This document shows positions 48,377 through 62,339 of a DNA stretch of 64,000 nt, piece after piece (the stretch's first letter is position 1; each line of letters opens with the position of its first letter). The stretch covers positions 3,156 to 67,155 of the forward strand of contig VXAA01005230.1 in assembly GCA_013399115.1 (NCBI GenBank). Reading direction: 5' to 3'. Under the pieces are notes generated by a model. That model worked only from the letters and a program-made list of their open reading frames with translations. It searched no databases and had not been told where the DNA came from. The translations under genes were made by a program, and so were the position numbers. This DNA is from Anseranas semipalmata (taxonomy: Eukaryota; Chordata; Aves; Anseriformes; Anseranatidae).

Positions 48377-51300
48377 AGTGCGAAGTCCTGAAAAGACAGC
48401 AAACCTTTTGTGTGTTTTGTTTTTTTTTTAATAAATCTAATTAATAATTTTAATAATTCTTGTACATAATCTATACGACTGCAGCAGGGTTTCTGAGAGT
48501 AATGAGTTATATGGGGTTATATATAAACCTAATACAAGTTGTTCTCTCAGAAATTGAATGAAACAGAGCAAAGTGCACAACGAGGTTAATTTATGTATTC
48601 TTCTCTTTATACTCACATAAAATTTCCCTTCATGTTTAGAGATGTGTTGAAGCAATGAAGAGACTATGCTTGTTTCTATTTTTATTTTATGAACTGCTCT
48701 CTCAGACTATGTATTACTGCAATCAAGAGCCATAAAACTTTACAGAAAAACTCATCTGATTTTTTTTCCTTATTTTGTGCTATTGTGGCAGTCATAAAAA
48801 TATTAAAACAGGCAAACATTGGTTTTCCATTTATGGCTTCATACAACTGTTAAAAAATACCCTTTTCCCCCAATTCTCATAGATATAACAGATTGAGACA
48901 TTGCTAGACAACTACTATACTGAAGTAATTAAACAGTGTAATGTGCAAAGAGCATTTTAGAGGCAGCAATTAGATCACTCAAATTAGATGTTTTATTTGC
49001 CCAAATATGTCTGTAAATCTGAGAAAACAAAACGCTACATTTACAAACAACACAGCATCAGACTTTCAAAGCACATTGCTAGAACACTGTAGACTGCTGC
49101 CTGTAGACAGCGTCCAATATATCCACTTGTCTTTTCCTTTTCCTATCTGTAGCCCAGAAGGCACAAGACATCACGCTTATCTGAACACAACACTGACGCA
49201 CTGACAGGTTGTACACTCCCCACATTTAGCCTGGTTATCTGTATGTACAGCGGTTGCTCAAATGCCACGTATCTTTGACTGGATCAAGATTTCTGAATGC
49301 AAGAAGAAGTAATTGCTCAGCAGTATGGGATGATCTGGTCAAATGTGCTTATTCATCTTTTGAAATTTTACCATTCAGTGTTTTTGGTTTTTTTTTTCTG
49401 AACTTATATGTTTGAATTGTATCTTAATTCAATGTTTCTGAAACATTCCTGTTCACAGCCTTGAAAACTGAACTCTATGAGCCCAGACACAATTAGAATA
49501 AAAGAACAAAAGCAATGACCATCATGTTTTGTTTTGTTGTTGTTGTGATATGTTTGAGAGAACAGCTTCATAATTAAAAAATAATAATAATAATCCCATT
49601 GCAAGCTCAAGTTTACACCTGCTTGCACTGTACTAAACAAAAGGAAACCTGATATTCTAGTGAGTTTTCCCTGTAGTCCAGGTCCATTTGTTCTCTAGAA
49701 ATTGGTGTAAGCCAATCCACTGAGTACACACAGGCCTTAAAAAAAAAAATGCCACATGATAGACTGAGACTGTATCATTCATTATTTAATGTTGAAAAAT
49801 TCACACAATTATTTTGTCTACACAGTGTCACAGGAGACATCTCTTTTACTTCACCTGTCTTGAAAGACTGATGACCTTTGTTTCTCTTTCTCTCCCTTCA
49901 CGTTACTTCTTAAGAGATATATTTTCATTGTAGAAACAAGCTCTTTAAATCAGTACTTAATCTGTGGGCAAGAGGCCACTTTCAAAAGAGTCAAAAAATG
50001 AACTTGCAGGTAATGTATGGTCTCTTGAGTCACTCTTTGACAATGTAATATACACCCTATAACTTAAGTAAAAAAACACTCTCTTAATGAAATACCCTTA
50101 AAATCCATCCAAAAATCTTAAATACAGTTTACATTAACACTTGATTTTAACCACCCAGCAAGTTGTCCAAGTAAAAAACCTGAACCTATCTACAAGTTAA
50201 AACACAGGCACCTGGCCAAACAGACCACAACCATTCAATGACAGAATACTGCAGTCAACCAAAAAAACAACATGAATAAATAAATTCCATGTTGGCCACA
50301 AATTTCTTACAAAACACCATCAGAGCACTGTGAAGTCATGATGATAATATTCTGCTATTTACAAATCAACTCCACTCTCTGCTGAATCTTCAACACTGAA
50401 AATGTTTCACATGTCTATAATTTTAGATACCCGAGACAAATGCCTAAATCATGTGCATTCTCAGCTAGGTCAGGTCAGGGTGCACATAGTCCAGTCCAAT
50501 TCCTGTTCAAATCACTAGCATCTTTTACACTGATTTCAGTGGGGTTGGAACTAGATGTTAAACTTCTCTTTGAATTCAAGGTTATATCAAATGATCTATG
50601 CTTCTAGATAACACAGGAATAAGTACAGTAGCAATAATCAGTGGGTCCATTTATAAATAGTATTGCTGGGATTGTCTCTAGGAAGAAGTCCCTCTTTATT
50701 CCTTCTTTCCTGCTACAGGTGAACAGCTCTTGCTAAAGCTGCAAAGAACACCCTGGAGTACATATATCTATGCATCAGCATATATATATGGAGTACATAT
50801 ATGTCTCAAAGGGTTAGCAGTTTTTTTGAGCAGGCACCTCAGCTGGCTTGAACACATTTCAGTCCTCAATACCCTTTTATAACAACGTGAAGTTTACAGG
50901 GGGAGAAAAATAATTTTCCCTTAGTTTCCAGCTCTTAAAACTGCTGTTTCTCATTTTCAGGCAGGAACTGGGGTGCAAATGTAGAATAATATTATTGCCA
51001 GAGTTTGTTCACTGCTTTTCAGCAATACGGGTAAAATGAAAATTTTGTGACTGCTGCAGAAATAAAGAGCTGAGGTCTGCCTCCTCCTATCACAAAAAGT
51101 GGAGGAGGAAAGATCAGGGGCAGTTCTTCTTGCTCTGAGTAGCAACATTGGGAGTGTATGATGTACTTGGAAAGGGCAATCCCTCTCTGAGAAATAATTA
51201 ATTATTTCTAACACCCATTAGAATCATCAGAGAACTTGCAAAAAAAGGATTGAAAGAAGTTATGAAGACAGTCAAAATAAAAGCAATAGAAAAGACTGGG

Positions 51301-53036
51301 ACCTTTCTGGGTCCCAGGAGTTGTCTGAAGCTACAGGACCCCAGCAGGATATGCATTCCCTCTGAGGTGAAGGGTATCATTGCTCTTCCCGTGACAGACA
51401 GATTTGGCAATTATTGTGGCACCAAAACAAACCCGACCTTAGCTGGTGTTTACTTCTCCTGCTGCAGTGTTTGTTCCTGAGGAACACTGGAAATGCCCTG
51501 GCAGTAAGTACAGCTGGCCTCTCCAGGATGGGAATCAAGCAAAGAATGCTCTAAAAAACATAACATATGCTCCCAGTTACCACATTCTCAGGGCTAGTGC
51601 AAGAATGTCAATCTAATCTCAGCTAGATGGGAGGTCAGACTATAGAGACTATGAGCATCATTTTACAGCCCTTAAATCTATAGGCTCTTATCTCATTCCT
51701 TGAGCATGTACACAGAGCCCATCATTAATCTAGCATTTACCTTTTCAGCAATATGAAAGCTCAGCAAAATATAAAGTCCCTTCCCTTTTTTTGTATACAT
51801 GTGCTCTTTGTTTACATATGTTCTCACGTATGTGTCAGACATTAATATTCATTACAGTAGTGGTGGGCGGAAGGCAAGGGAAAAGGAGAATGAATGTATC
51901 ATTACATATTATTACTACTTACTGTATTACCTTGCCACTGAACCTTCCATTCCTGATTTAAGCCAAGAAAGCCAAAAGAATTAGGAGCAAAAACAAACTG
52001 AAGCTACTGGAGTGTAATGAAAGCAAAGAAAGATTATTAATATGTTGCAGGGGTACAGGAGAGAGATGCAGTTATAAGATCCAAGGGAAATAAGGCAGAA
52101 AAAAAACCCACATCTGCAGTGAAAGTCTAATTCTTTGAAATGATTTAATTTACTAAATACTCCTATCATTTGAAGTTTAAAAGATTCACAGCAAATATCA
52201 TTGCTTACCAGAAAAGCTTTGACAGAACTCACTGAAATACTCATCGTCCAACTCCAAAGGTACCTTAAGAATTAAAAATAACGTTTTCTTTTTTTTCTTT
52301 TTTTAAAGGCAGCTATATACACTGAGACCACTATTACCCTTTTTGACAGTGCATTTCAAGGAAATTAAAAAGAAATGTGAGGTTACTTTATTTTCATTCT
52401 TTCCTTTTTCCTCCCCTTTAAAGAAAGAGTTCTGTAATCTTGATCTCTGTACAGTAAACACACTGAGCTTCTCCCACTGTATAAAAGATGTATGCTAGGG
52501 TTTGTTCTACTCTGATCATAAACAAATCAGATGCCCCTGCAAGAGACTGAGAAAATCAGTATCTTCAAGAAATACTAACATGGAAAAATTCATAGGTATG
52601 CCAAAAGACAGAAGTGAAAACTGGAAGGACCTGATGATAAACTACTTTCTAACACATTGAATCCCCATCACTGGAGAGCTTTATGAACTGGTTAGCAAGG
52701 AATGGACTAGGTGAATGTCTGAAACATTTCCACTCTGTCTTGTTGGTGATTAATATCTTGTTTGCACTACAGCAGGCTGAGCTGCAATGCAAGCAAGAAC
52801 CAGGAACCTCTGCATTAGCAATTGCACAAACAAGCCTTCATTTCTACAAGTTTGAATGGCTGAAGACCACTTGTGTCATTTGCAAGGTTTATTTTAAATG
52901 TTAAGATTCCTTGAATCACCATAGCAAGGTTTAATCACCATTCAACAGGCTCATAGTTCTTTCCTCCTGCACATCTTGTCAAAAAGAACCTGTCCAATTC
53001 AACCCAGTTCAGGAAAAGGTGGAGGCATTTAATCTC

Positions 53037-53074
53037 TTTTTTTTTCTTTTTATTTTTTTATTTTTTTATTTTTT
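53037..53074. repeat. T-rich tract at the 5' edge of a CR1
   Basis: Irregular TTTTTTTA and TTTTC units end directly at the first recognisable CR1 sequence. The insertion may have landed in a pre-existing T-rich site. Confidence 0.88.
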
Positions 53075-53080
53075 GCCTCA

Positions 53081-54666
53081 GTATTTAACAGTAACAACAG
53101 ATATTGGTCTGCCCAGGCCTCAGAGTTGGAGGACCATGACTGAGGGAGCAGTGACTTTCCATCTGTCGTCACCAAAATTGTAAGGGAAGAGTTGTATTGG
53201 CTGAACATTCATAAGTCCATGGGACCTGATGGGATTCATTGAGAGTACTGAAGGAGTTAGTGGACATTATAGCTGTACCCCTATCAACATTTTACCAAAG
53301 GTCATGGGAGTCTGGGGAGGTCCCTGCTGACTGGAAGCTAGCCAATGTTATACCCATCTACAAAAAGGTCATGAGAGAAGATGCAGGAAACTACAGACCT
53401 GACAGTCTCACCTCAGTCCCTGGAAAAGTTATGGAGAAGATTGTCCTGGGCGATATTGAAAGGCATGTAAAGAACAAAGCTCTTATCTGGCATAGTCAAC
53501 ATGGGTTCATCAAGGGAAACTCCTGCCTTAGTAATTTGATCTCCGTCTACGGTAAGGTCACCCACTTGGTGCATGAAGGGAAGGTGGTGGATGCAATCTT
53601 TCTGAATTTTAGTAAGGCCTTTGATACTGTCCCTCACAGAATCCTTCTGGATAAATTGTCCAACTGTGAGATAAACAGGTTTATACTATGCTGGTTGGTG
53701 AACAAACTGAATGGTAGTGCTCAAAGGGTTGTGGCGAATGGGGCTACATCTGGCAGGTGGACGGTCAGTGGCAGTGTTCTCCAGGGCTCAAATCTAGGGC
53801 CAGTCCTGTTCAACAATTTTGTCAATCATCTGGATGCAGGAGTGGAATGAATCCTCAGCAAGTTTGCCAATGACACTAAACTAGGAGGTGCTGTTGACTC
53901 CTTGGAGGGATGAGTGGCCTTGCAGAGGGATCTAGGTACATTTGAGCATTGGGCCATCAGCAATGGTATGAAATTCGACAAAAGTTCTGCTAGGTTCTGC
54001 ACCTGGGATGGAGTAATAGTGGATATAAGTACAGACTGGGAGACCAGTGGCTAGAGAGCAGCCCCATAGAAAGGGATCTGGTGGTGCAGGTTGACAACAG
54101 TCTCAACATGAGTCAGCTGTGTGCCCTGGCATCTGAGAGGGCAAACTGCATTTTGGAATGCATTAAACACAGCACAGACAGCCAGTCAAAAGAGGTGATT
54201 CTCCCACTGTATTTAGTGTTGGTGCAGTCTAACCTTGAATATTGTGTGCAGTTCTGGGTTCCACAAAATAAAAAGGATATTAAGGTCCTTGAAAGCATCC
54301 AGAGGAGGGCAACAAAGCTGGTAAAACGGCTGGGAAGGCAAGTCCTATGAAGAGAGGTTGAGGACACTTGGTTTGTCTAGTCTGGAGAAAAGAAGGCTGA
54401 GAGGTGACCTCATTGCTCTCTACACATTCCTGAGGAGGGGAAGCAGAGTGGGAGGTGTTGATCTCTTCTCTCTGGTCACCAATGATAGCACATGTGGGAA
54501 TGGCACAGAGCTGTGCCAGGGGAGGGTCAGACTGGACATCAGGAAAAATTTCTTTACTGTGTGGGTGGTCAAACACTGGAACAGGCTTCCTAGCAATGTG
54601 GTTGATATCCCATGCCTCTCAGTGTTCAAGAGACATTTGGAAAATGCCCTCAATAGTATGCTTTAA
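53081..54666 (+). pseudogene. CR1 ORF2 remnant with full reverse transcriptase region
   Basis: A near-complete reverse transcriptase and C-terminal domain. In order it shows WKLANVIPIYKK, NYRPDSLTSVPGKVMEKI, SQHGFIKGNSCLSNLIS, AIFLNFSKAFDTVPH, a worn SGSVLQGSNLGPVLFNNFV and the catalytic box at 53863-53874. Two key acidic residues are lost: FLNFSKAFD has N where families keep D, and FADD reads FAND. A TGA near 53130, a one-base deletion near 53239, a TGA at 53848-53850 and another after LEG near 53910 break the frame, with later shifts at about 54080 and 54355. The last 102 codons (54358-54666) are open and end naturally. Confidence 0.94.
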
Positions 54667-54745
54667 CTTTTGGTTATCCCTGAAGTGGTCAGGCAGGACT
54701 AGATCACATCAGGACTAGATGATTTTTGGAGGTCCCTTCCAACTG

Positions 54746-54790
54746 TTCTGTTCTGTTCTGTTCTGTTCTGTTTTATTTTATTCTATTCTA
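54746..54790 (+). repeat. TTCTG/TTTTA/TTCTA pentamer tail of the CR1
   Basis: Nine consecutive five-base units (5 TTCTG, 2 TTTTA, 2 TTCTA) at the 3' terminus of the element. In CR1 the terminal short repeat is the template end used in target-primed reverse transcription. The mixed units suggest slippage or later decay. Confidence 0.93.
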
Positions 54791-55959
54791 ACCCAAGGGC
54801 CATAAAACAGGAGGGTAGCGAGTGAGAGATGGGACATTTCATACTCAGCCCAAGGCATTCACCGAAGGACTGGTGAGGGCAGCCAGCTCTATCTGTCACA
54901 GGATGTGGGGAGAAGCAGCCACTCAGGCTACCCTAGCACCTGGCAAGCTTTCCTAAGGGGCTGCAGTTCTTGACCACAAATTTAAAAGCTGTTTCTATAG
55001 CAGCAGCAGCAGCATGTCCCTACATAGTATGCCTCAGCAGGGCTAATCCCTGCATGAAAAAAGACTGGCCTGTTTGCTGTATAATCCACTGTAGCGGGTA
55101 TCATGCCTCAGCCTTCACGCAAGGTTTTATCTACTTTGTAGCAGAAGCAGCAAGAATGAAGTCTGAACAGAAATGTTTCCCTCTTTCCCCCCCAAAAACA
55201 GATCCCCAGAAATCCCTGAGACGTGGAGCCATTAGAGATAGCTTTGCTCTTAAGATCACAGAGCATGTCAGAGGAAAAAGATTTCCACAGACAAAGCTTC
55301 TGAAACTATACTCTGAATAGCTATTGCAACATTGATCATACAAAGGCAAATGATCATACCTAGGTGACAAAAACAATACATTAACAAGCAAGGCCCCAGC
55401 ATTTTGATTCAGAAACAAGCTGCTATTCAAGGGTCAAAGGCACTGCACACACACAGCCCTATGATGCTGAATACAATTCACTAAGACCCAGTTTACACAT
55501 ATGCACCTTTCTGTACACCTCCCACTCCCTGAAATGGGCTAGATCAAATCAAAGGAGCCTGTCATCAGGAAAGCAAGGAGCTGCAAAGACTTCTTATCAG
55601 ATGGGTAAGGAGGACAAGATGGTGAGAAGTGTACCATCTGGCAATTCACTCTTCTCCCTGGGCTGCAGCACACAGTCCAGATTGAAACAGTTGCAGAAAA
55701 TGTTTCCTAGGCCTATTGGCTCCTGGCTTCTGTGTTACTCCTCATGCAATGTGCTGCTCTGGCAAAGTATGGAGACAACAAAGTTATTTGCAGTAGCTTG
55801 AGGTAGGGGTACTACCAGAGTACCCACAAGAGGGCCTGCCCTCCCCTCCCCTTTCTTTCAGTTTAATTTCACTATTCTGTAGCATCCCAGGCTCCAGAGC
55901 TTGAGAGGCAGGTGGAGCCTCCCAGGCTTGGAGGCTGAACAAAAAGCAAATCACCAAGG

Positions 55960-56090
55960 GTCTGATCCTACTGGCTTCATACTTTCCAAAACTCCCTTTG
56001 TTCTGACTATAATCACGTTAAAAATCAGGGGAGCCATCACTGTAAGGCTCACACCAGCATAAGTAAAAGCAGAGAGAACCAGGTTCCATT
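55960..56090. repeat. Possible old interspersed repeat remnant
   Basis: The segment contains TCTGATCCTACTGGCTTC, then AAAACTCCCTTTGTTCTGA and later CACACCAGCATAAGTAAAAG. This order resembles a common, partly palindromic bird and reptile interspersed sequence with CTGATCCTG, AAAACTCCCATTGA and ACACCAGTGTAA blocks. It is strongly diverged, the assignment is from memory and no family is named. Confidence 0.25.
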
Positions 56091-56646
56091 CATAATCAGG
56101 AGACTGGGGCTACAAACCTTACATCTCAGCTTAAAGCTGGAGCACTGATCTTTAAACAGTTTAAATTTACCTTTTGAGATTCAGCTTGGCAAAATTCACA
56201 CCTACAGAATTAATTAACTCAAGCTTGTCTACTTAAAAACTTTACTGTTATTACAGTATTAGAACAGGTTCTTACTACAAATCCAAAGGAATTATTTCTA
56301 TTTGTGAAAGGTACATATAAAATCCATATAGAAGTATAGATTACAAGTTAAGTTTAAGGGGAAGTAGCTGGTACAGAATATGGTAGGTTAATTTAGAAAG
56401 TGATTAAAAATACAGTAAAATGGGAGAAAAATTACACCAAGTAAAGAATCCAGGCACCAAGAATGAGTCAAGTTAGTGAATAGTGTTTGGCAAGTCTCAA
56501 GAGATCTTTATTTTGCAAAATCTTTTACATTAAAAATAAGTGTTTTAGTGACCTCTAGCAGTAGATGCTTATTGGCTGCAGTATTCAATCAGGAAAGTTA
56601 TACAAACATTGTAAGTGCTTACTGCTGCAGCAGAACCCAAACAGGT

Positions 56647-56710
56647 AAAAACAAAAACAAAACAAACAAACAAAAAAACAACCAACCAAACAAACAACAA
56701 CAAAAAAAAA
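56647..56710. repeat. (CAAA)n/(CAAC)n compound tract
   Basis: Mixed CAAAA, CAAA, CCAA and CAA units ending in a run of A. It is read through by an asparagine/lysine/glutamine-rich open frame that has no meaning as a protein. Confidence 0.9.
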
Positions 56711-59700
56711 CTTGCAGTGAAGCTTCCCCTCACTCTTTTGTCACAGATAATTAACTGTTCCTTTCATTAAGGCATCATTGCACTCATATCTTTCTTCCCC
56801 TAGTTTATCTGCCTGAACAAATTTTGATGTATTACACAACAGTGGAATTTGTTTTGGACCCAGGTTATTACACACATCAAAAAATCAAGACCAATTCTAT
56901 TCTCCTAGTTTTATCAGATTAAATACAGTGATCCTTTAGATTTCAGTGGAGTTTCTGCTGGTGTAAACATCAAAAAGCAAGAGGAGATATAATCTTGGAA
57001 TAAGAATATTTCAATGAAAACAGCTTAATTTATAGGAAAAGTGGTTGGTGATAACAGTACTTGGAAAACCTAGTGGATTTCTTAAGCAACAATTTTATTT
57101 GGAGGACATAAATGCATTCAGCTAGCTGTCAAATAATGGCACTTTTTGATGGGCTTTAATCTGTCTTTATAAAGTCCTTCATTAGACTACTAGGAAGATC
57201 TTTCCAATTATCTCCAACTGGAAGAGCAGCAATAAATCAGGTCATTGTTCCTGACCCTGCTCTGAATCCTGACAACTAAAATTCTCATAGATAATCTATT
57301 GAAAAAAAAAAAAAAAAAAGTAAATAGTGATTAAAGGACAGACTTTTTCATCCATGGAATTATCTCAAGGAGAATTAAGCTAATTTGGAATAAGGCCATT
57401 CTCTTAGTAAATTATTAAAGAACATGGAATAAATTCAAATGGCAGAATAATCTGAACTCAACTCCATATACAGAAACTGCATAGCTTTATTTACATCCTA
57501 ACTTAAATAAATCAGTAAAAGGGGAAAACACTTTATTTTAACAATATCATATGCTAATACCATTACACTAGATTTTTGACAGACTTCACTAAGATGTATG
57601 TGTTTTGCTGAAAACAAACACAGACTTTCTTCACAACTTCATAGAACCTCCCTTGTATTTTGCTTTCTGGATTATTTTAGATAAGTAAAGGTACATTTAT
57701 CCCTACAGTCTTTTGCAGACTGTGTATATAAACTCAGCTTACTCTGTGTCAGTTACACATTGGCTCCAATACAAAAGCCATGTATCTGTGTTAGTGCAGT
57801 AGTGTTCTCCAGCTACCTTCTGCTAGCTCTCAGTACAATCCTAATCTTATGTAGACTGGGTTTCCTCAATCATTCATTCCAATTTTCTGCAGTCTCTCTT
57901 CCCTCTTATAGAGTCGCTGAAATGGATGGCACTCTGCTGTCTTTCTACTTCGCTACCGAACGACTTGAAGAGTGTTAAACTCATGGGCACCTTCTCCTGT
58001 GATCATCATGTTGGACAGAACATATGTTCTTTTCCTTTTTTTTCTTCTAGAGCCTCTAGACCACCCTCAGTAGCACTAGCACTGAGTTAATGTTCTCCCT
58101 CACAGTATTAATGCCTTCAGTTTTTGAACAGTTAGATAAATTGTCTTCCTCTCAAAATTATCAGAGCAGACTTTTCTGTCCTAGAGTTTACCTTGAGATT
58201 TTTATTCATTGTAGTATTTTCCCTGTACTTCTCTCTACTTTTCCCTGTACTCCGCCTTAGATGTAGAAAGTTTCTTTTTGTCACTATCATTTAAAAGGAC
58301 CATTAAGTAATATCATTTTTGTTCAGCATCCTCTTCAGCATGTAGTAGCTAGTGTCCCTGGTTTTGCTTGATTGTTCTTAACAAATCCCTGATTCCTCTT
58401 TCAGCTTCCTGTCATGTATTATTTGATTTTCAATCTTCAGATCCTCTTTTTCTGTGATATCATCCCCTCTCCCAGATGGCCAAAAATATGTTCATTTCAA
58501 ATTACTTAATTGTTTTCTTCTTTCTTTTCTTACCTTCACAAACTTTCTAACACGGCTGTCCCTGATGAGGATGAAAAATAAAATGATCAGAAATACTATT
58601 CTGGCCTAACTTCCAAGGTCTAGTTAAGATTTCCTTTCACACAAAGTTGATAAATTTTCTCAGTCAAATAAAATACAATCATTTAACTTTTCTAGCATCT
58701 TGTTTAAAGAATGTGTCATGATCAGATTTTCCTATCTTCCTCCTCCTTTACAGAGGTTTTATTTTTGGCTTTCCTCTTTGCCATTTATAAGCCAACTATT
58801 AGTTAAAGATACAGTCTGAGAAGCTCTGCAGGAGCCACCAAGAACTACTTGCAGTATGATAGATGGATTCTGGAGGACATTTGAGAAGGTGACTGTGTCA
58901 GTCTTTGCTGTAATGCAAACAGCTAACCAGTAGCTCTACGTGTTAAAAGGGGTCATGGGATACATGCATAATGGAGATGTCATCTTCAGTCAGAGAGTGT
59001 ATCAACTGCAAACTGGGGATTTTGATATTGTAAAGGGGAATAGATCTAAAAAGAGAAAGCATTATCTTCATTTACTGGATGGAATCTCATGGTGGTATCT
59101 CAGTAATTTGTTGCTGCCCATGCTAATATGAAAACCTAAAACAGCTAAAATTTCAAAAGTAGAATCCTAAAAAGCAGGCCTAGATGAGAGAAAGAAAATG
59201 TTTCCAGAATAAATGTGCATAAAACCTAGGTGAGCACATATAAATCAGTCCAGAAGAGGCCTCCAGGAAGTGGTCCACTGGGAGATGAAGGATCTTATAC
59301 TAAATCAAGAGGCAACACCTTACCTCACTTGTTTCAGATCTTGCCACAAAGCATTGTGCAAGTATCAGTTGTAGTAATCTGTAGTGTCTCTTATTCCTTT
59401 GCTAATTCGTAGTACTGTTTCTTTTGCTTGACTTTGGAAGAACAGTTATCAGTAAAAACATGTTATCAAGGACCCTACAGCCTGAGTGCTGGCCAACTAG
59501 CAGTATCCCAGGCAGTTCCTTAGTACCTGGTGCAGGGTAGTGCATGACAGGGAGTGTACTGATGGACAGGAGTATGAGATAGTCCTGGTTGGTTGCATAG
59601 ATACTTTACTGGTACAGATAAAAAATGTACTACACTGCTTTCAAGACGAGAGGGCAGAGAGCAACCTGCCTTATCTACTAGGATAACATAGCCTCTAATA

Positions 59701-61486
59701 ATATTGCTGTCAAGAAGGTGATTATTTCCTTACCGTCTTCTAAATCATCAGTAATTTTTGTTGCCCAAGTTGCCCTACAATGGGAGGCTTGGAGTATTGA
59801 CTGAAAAGCAACTACACAGCATTTCCTCCATGCAGCTGAACTATTCCCTTTCTTCTTTCCTTCTGCTTGCTGATCACGTCAGAAAGCCTTATTCCAAAAA
59901 TGCTCTCCCACTTGGTGTGGGCAATTTTTGAAACCCTCATCCAGCAGAAGAGAAGAAGAGAGCAGGACAAATAGTGGAATATAAACAATTCCATGAATCC
60001 AGCCCCTCATTTTTATTCTGATTTCTGTTGCTGTTTTTGTTGTTGTTCCCTTTTCCGCATCCATTCACATGTATGAGTTTGTATTTGCATAAGTGCCAGG
60101 AATAAGGGCCCGTAAAAAACTCATTCATATGCTAACAAGGGTATTCACTCTTGTTCCAAAAGTGTTTGCCCTCTGTCTACAAGGCTTCAGTAGCTAAATC
60201 GCAAAGCAGAAAAATATCATGAATTCCAGCTGGTCAATGATACGCAACCAATAATACTAACTGACTCAAAGATAACATCAAAGCAAGCAGACAGAAATTC
60301 ACTGATGTTCACGGTGTCTTGATACAACTAGGTACTGAGAATAAACATACAGAAATAAGGCTCTGCACACAATGTTTCAGAAAATACTGCATTTGCTGTT
60401 AAGCTAGCTGTCTGATAAAGAGAGTCACACCTCCTGCAGTGGAGAATGCCTTAACACCTAGTTCTGCTTTTTGCTTGCCACATGGGCAGGCAGATTTCTG
60501 CTTCAGGGTTTTGTCATTTGTTTCATTCTGATATACAGAAGCAAAACAATGCCACTAAAAGAAGGGAAAAACTCCCTAAGGGATGTTCAGGATGCTCACT
60601 TGGGAATGTAAAAAGCAGCATTCAAGTCATTGGTACTGACTTCTATAAAACAAGTATTTGAACTTGCTTTTCTATATCCCTGGTAAATTAAACCAATGAT
60701 ATCTTCTACAGTTGTTAACTCTCTATCACACTCAGCTACTAAATCTGTTGTAAGAAGTCTACACTTTTTTTTTTTTTTCTTGCTTCTTCATTTGGCCAGC
60801 AAGCATCTGGTGAGTTGAGTGCACTTACCCTAGATACACATGATTCAGACTTAAGCTTCTATTCCAAACTGGGCCTACTCCAGGCTTTCCAACATGTGTT
60901 GAGTCATCATTTCTGAAGTGAGCACTTACAAACACGGGGCTAAATGGTGCATGGGGAGCTTAATCCTCCTTCCTGGGAGGATTGTGGAGATGTGTTCATT
61001 AAATAGGATCTTTGCTCTGGAATTCCCTTCCTGAGATGTATTAGTTTTGAGATGTATCAGCATTTTCTGACAAGTTTTGGTTGAAAACGTACTCCCAACT
61101 GTTTCTTACCATCCTCATTCTTCAAGAACAAAAAACCAAGTTTGAAGAAATATGAGAGGTTCATTGACTGGTAATGAAATGGGAATTTCTGTATACAAAA
61201 TACATTAATTACGAATTTTACTAAAAGAAGTGAAGGCAAAACATTCTTCTGATATTTTTTCCTAGTTAACGTTTTGCTAGGAATATTCTATCAGTAATTT
61301 CAGATATGCCCCTCCTGCTTTTTTTTTTTCATTCTCAAGAAATGTTGTGGGAAGAGAAAGGTCATGTTATTAGATAACAGGTAATTTTTGAACCACCTTA
61401 AGTAAACTCTTGGCATCAGTTATGACAGTGCAATCATACTGACACAGATTTTACAACCAAAATTTATCTTTTGCATCTGTTGTCTC

Positions 61487-61522
61487 AAAAAAAAAAAAAA
61501 ANNNNNNNNNNNNNNNNNNNAA
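61487..61522. other. Assembly gap (19 N) after a poly-A run
   Basis: Fifteen A, then N at 61502-61520, then AA. As at 15441-15459 the gap has exactly 19 N at a homopolymer, so its length is nominal. Confidence 0.95.
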
Positions 61523-62339
61523 GAAATTGCAGTATGATCAATATTCATTTCGTGTGCAGAGTGAAACCTTCCCAAATCTAAAATGCAGTTAAGTTTTTGA
61601 AAATCTTTTCACAAGAAACACACTCCAAGTATTGGAGCCGAGAGCACACACCTCAAACACCATGACTTGCCCAAGAGCCCAGCCCAAGCACACTGAACTG
61701 CATGGCAGAAACAAGAACTTTATTCTCCACCAGTGGTTAGAGGGCAAGGAATGGTCTGTCAGGCTGAAAATCAACCAGGAAATGACTCCAATTTAAAACA
61801 AAAATAATACCTCGTGTATTCTCAAACATGCAAACAACCAATCAATCAAAAAGAGCATGAGAGAATTAAAGTAGCAAGCATTCAGAACATGGCTGCAAAG
61901 GAAAATCATTTTGGTAATGTCTCAGAAGGTACTATGGATTTTCTTCTTAAGTTGTGGTGCTTTGATTAAATCAGTAGCTTTCAACTTTTGAAATTAACCA
62001 CTTTTTTCTCCCTTCCCCACAAGATTTTTCATTTACTGGAATTCTCTTTGGTTGAGGTGCACCATTTTCTCCCATGTTTTTTTCTCATTTTCAGTAGATT
62101 TCCATGGGGCTAGGCTGTAGTAATAAGCAGGAGATATGGAAAGTCTTCTACTCTGATATATATTTTGGTAGAGATTTATTTTGCATTCCCTTAACTTATA
62201 GTTTGTATTTGTACTGAGTATAAGCTGTGTGAGGATAGCAATTGATTTACAAAACAGAGTTCATGCAGTACATACAAGCTGACTCCTCTTACCAAATAAG
62301 AAAGTCTTTCTCAATGCAACAGCTTGGTGCAGAAGAGCA

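Larger units (their letters stand above)
44978..53036. other. Unique AT-rich DNA between two CR1 copies
   Basis: No recognisable gene. The stretch holds a TTTG/TTG tract, a CA tract and a local repeat of GGAGTACATATAT near 50755-50805. The longest open frame outside CR1 (47506-47967, minus, 153 codons) begins at a TTG codon. It contains runs of leucine and phenylalanine partly from simple sequence and matches nothing I know. A short AGAGAGGAAGG segment with a GTAAGA donor-like end at 46310 is probably chance. Confidence 0.58.
53076..54790 (+). mobile_element. CR1 LINE, longest copy in the window, pentamer tail
   Basis: A plus-strand CR1 of about 1.7 kb. It begins shortly before the reverse transcriptase domain, with a region reading IVREELYWLNIHKSMGPDGI, and covers the rest of ORF2. 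The ORF ends at 54664-54666 in the family-typical form NSML-stop. A 3' untranslated region of about 80 bases ends TTTTTGGAGGTCCCTTCCAA. Then comes a tail of nine five-base units at 54746-54790: five TTCTG, two TTTTA and two TTCTA. The pentamer tail sets this subfamily apart from the octamer-tailed copies. ORF2 is broken in several places. Confidence 0.95.

Noticed and set aside
54970..55320. 116-codon plus-strand open frame after the CR1 tail
   Set aside because: It begins at TTG, includes a short CAG-derived alanine run, lies in a locally GC-richer patch and matches nothing I know.
56476..56754. 92-codon asparagine/lysine-rich open frame
   Set aside because: The distinctive part is the CAAA/CAAC microsatellite.
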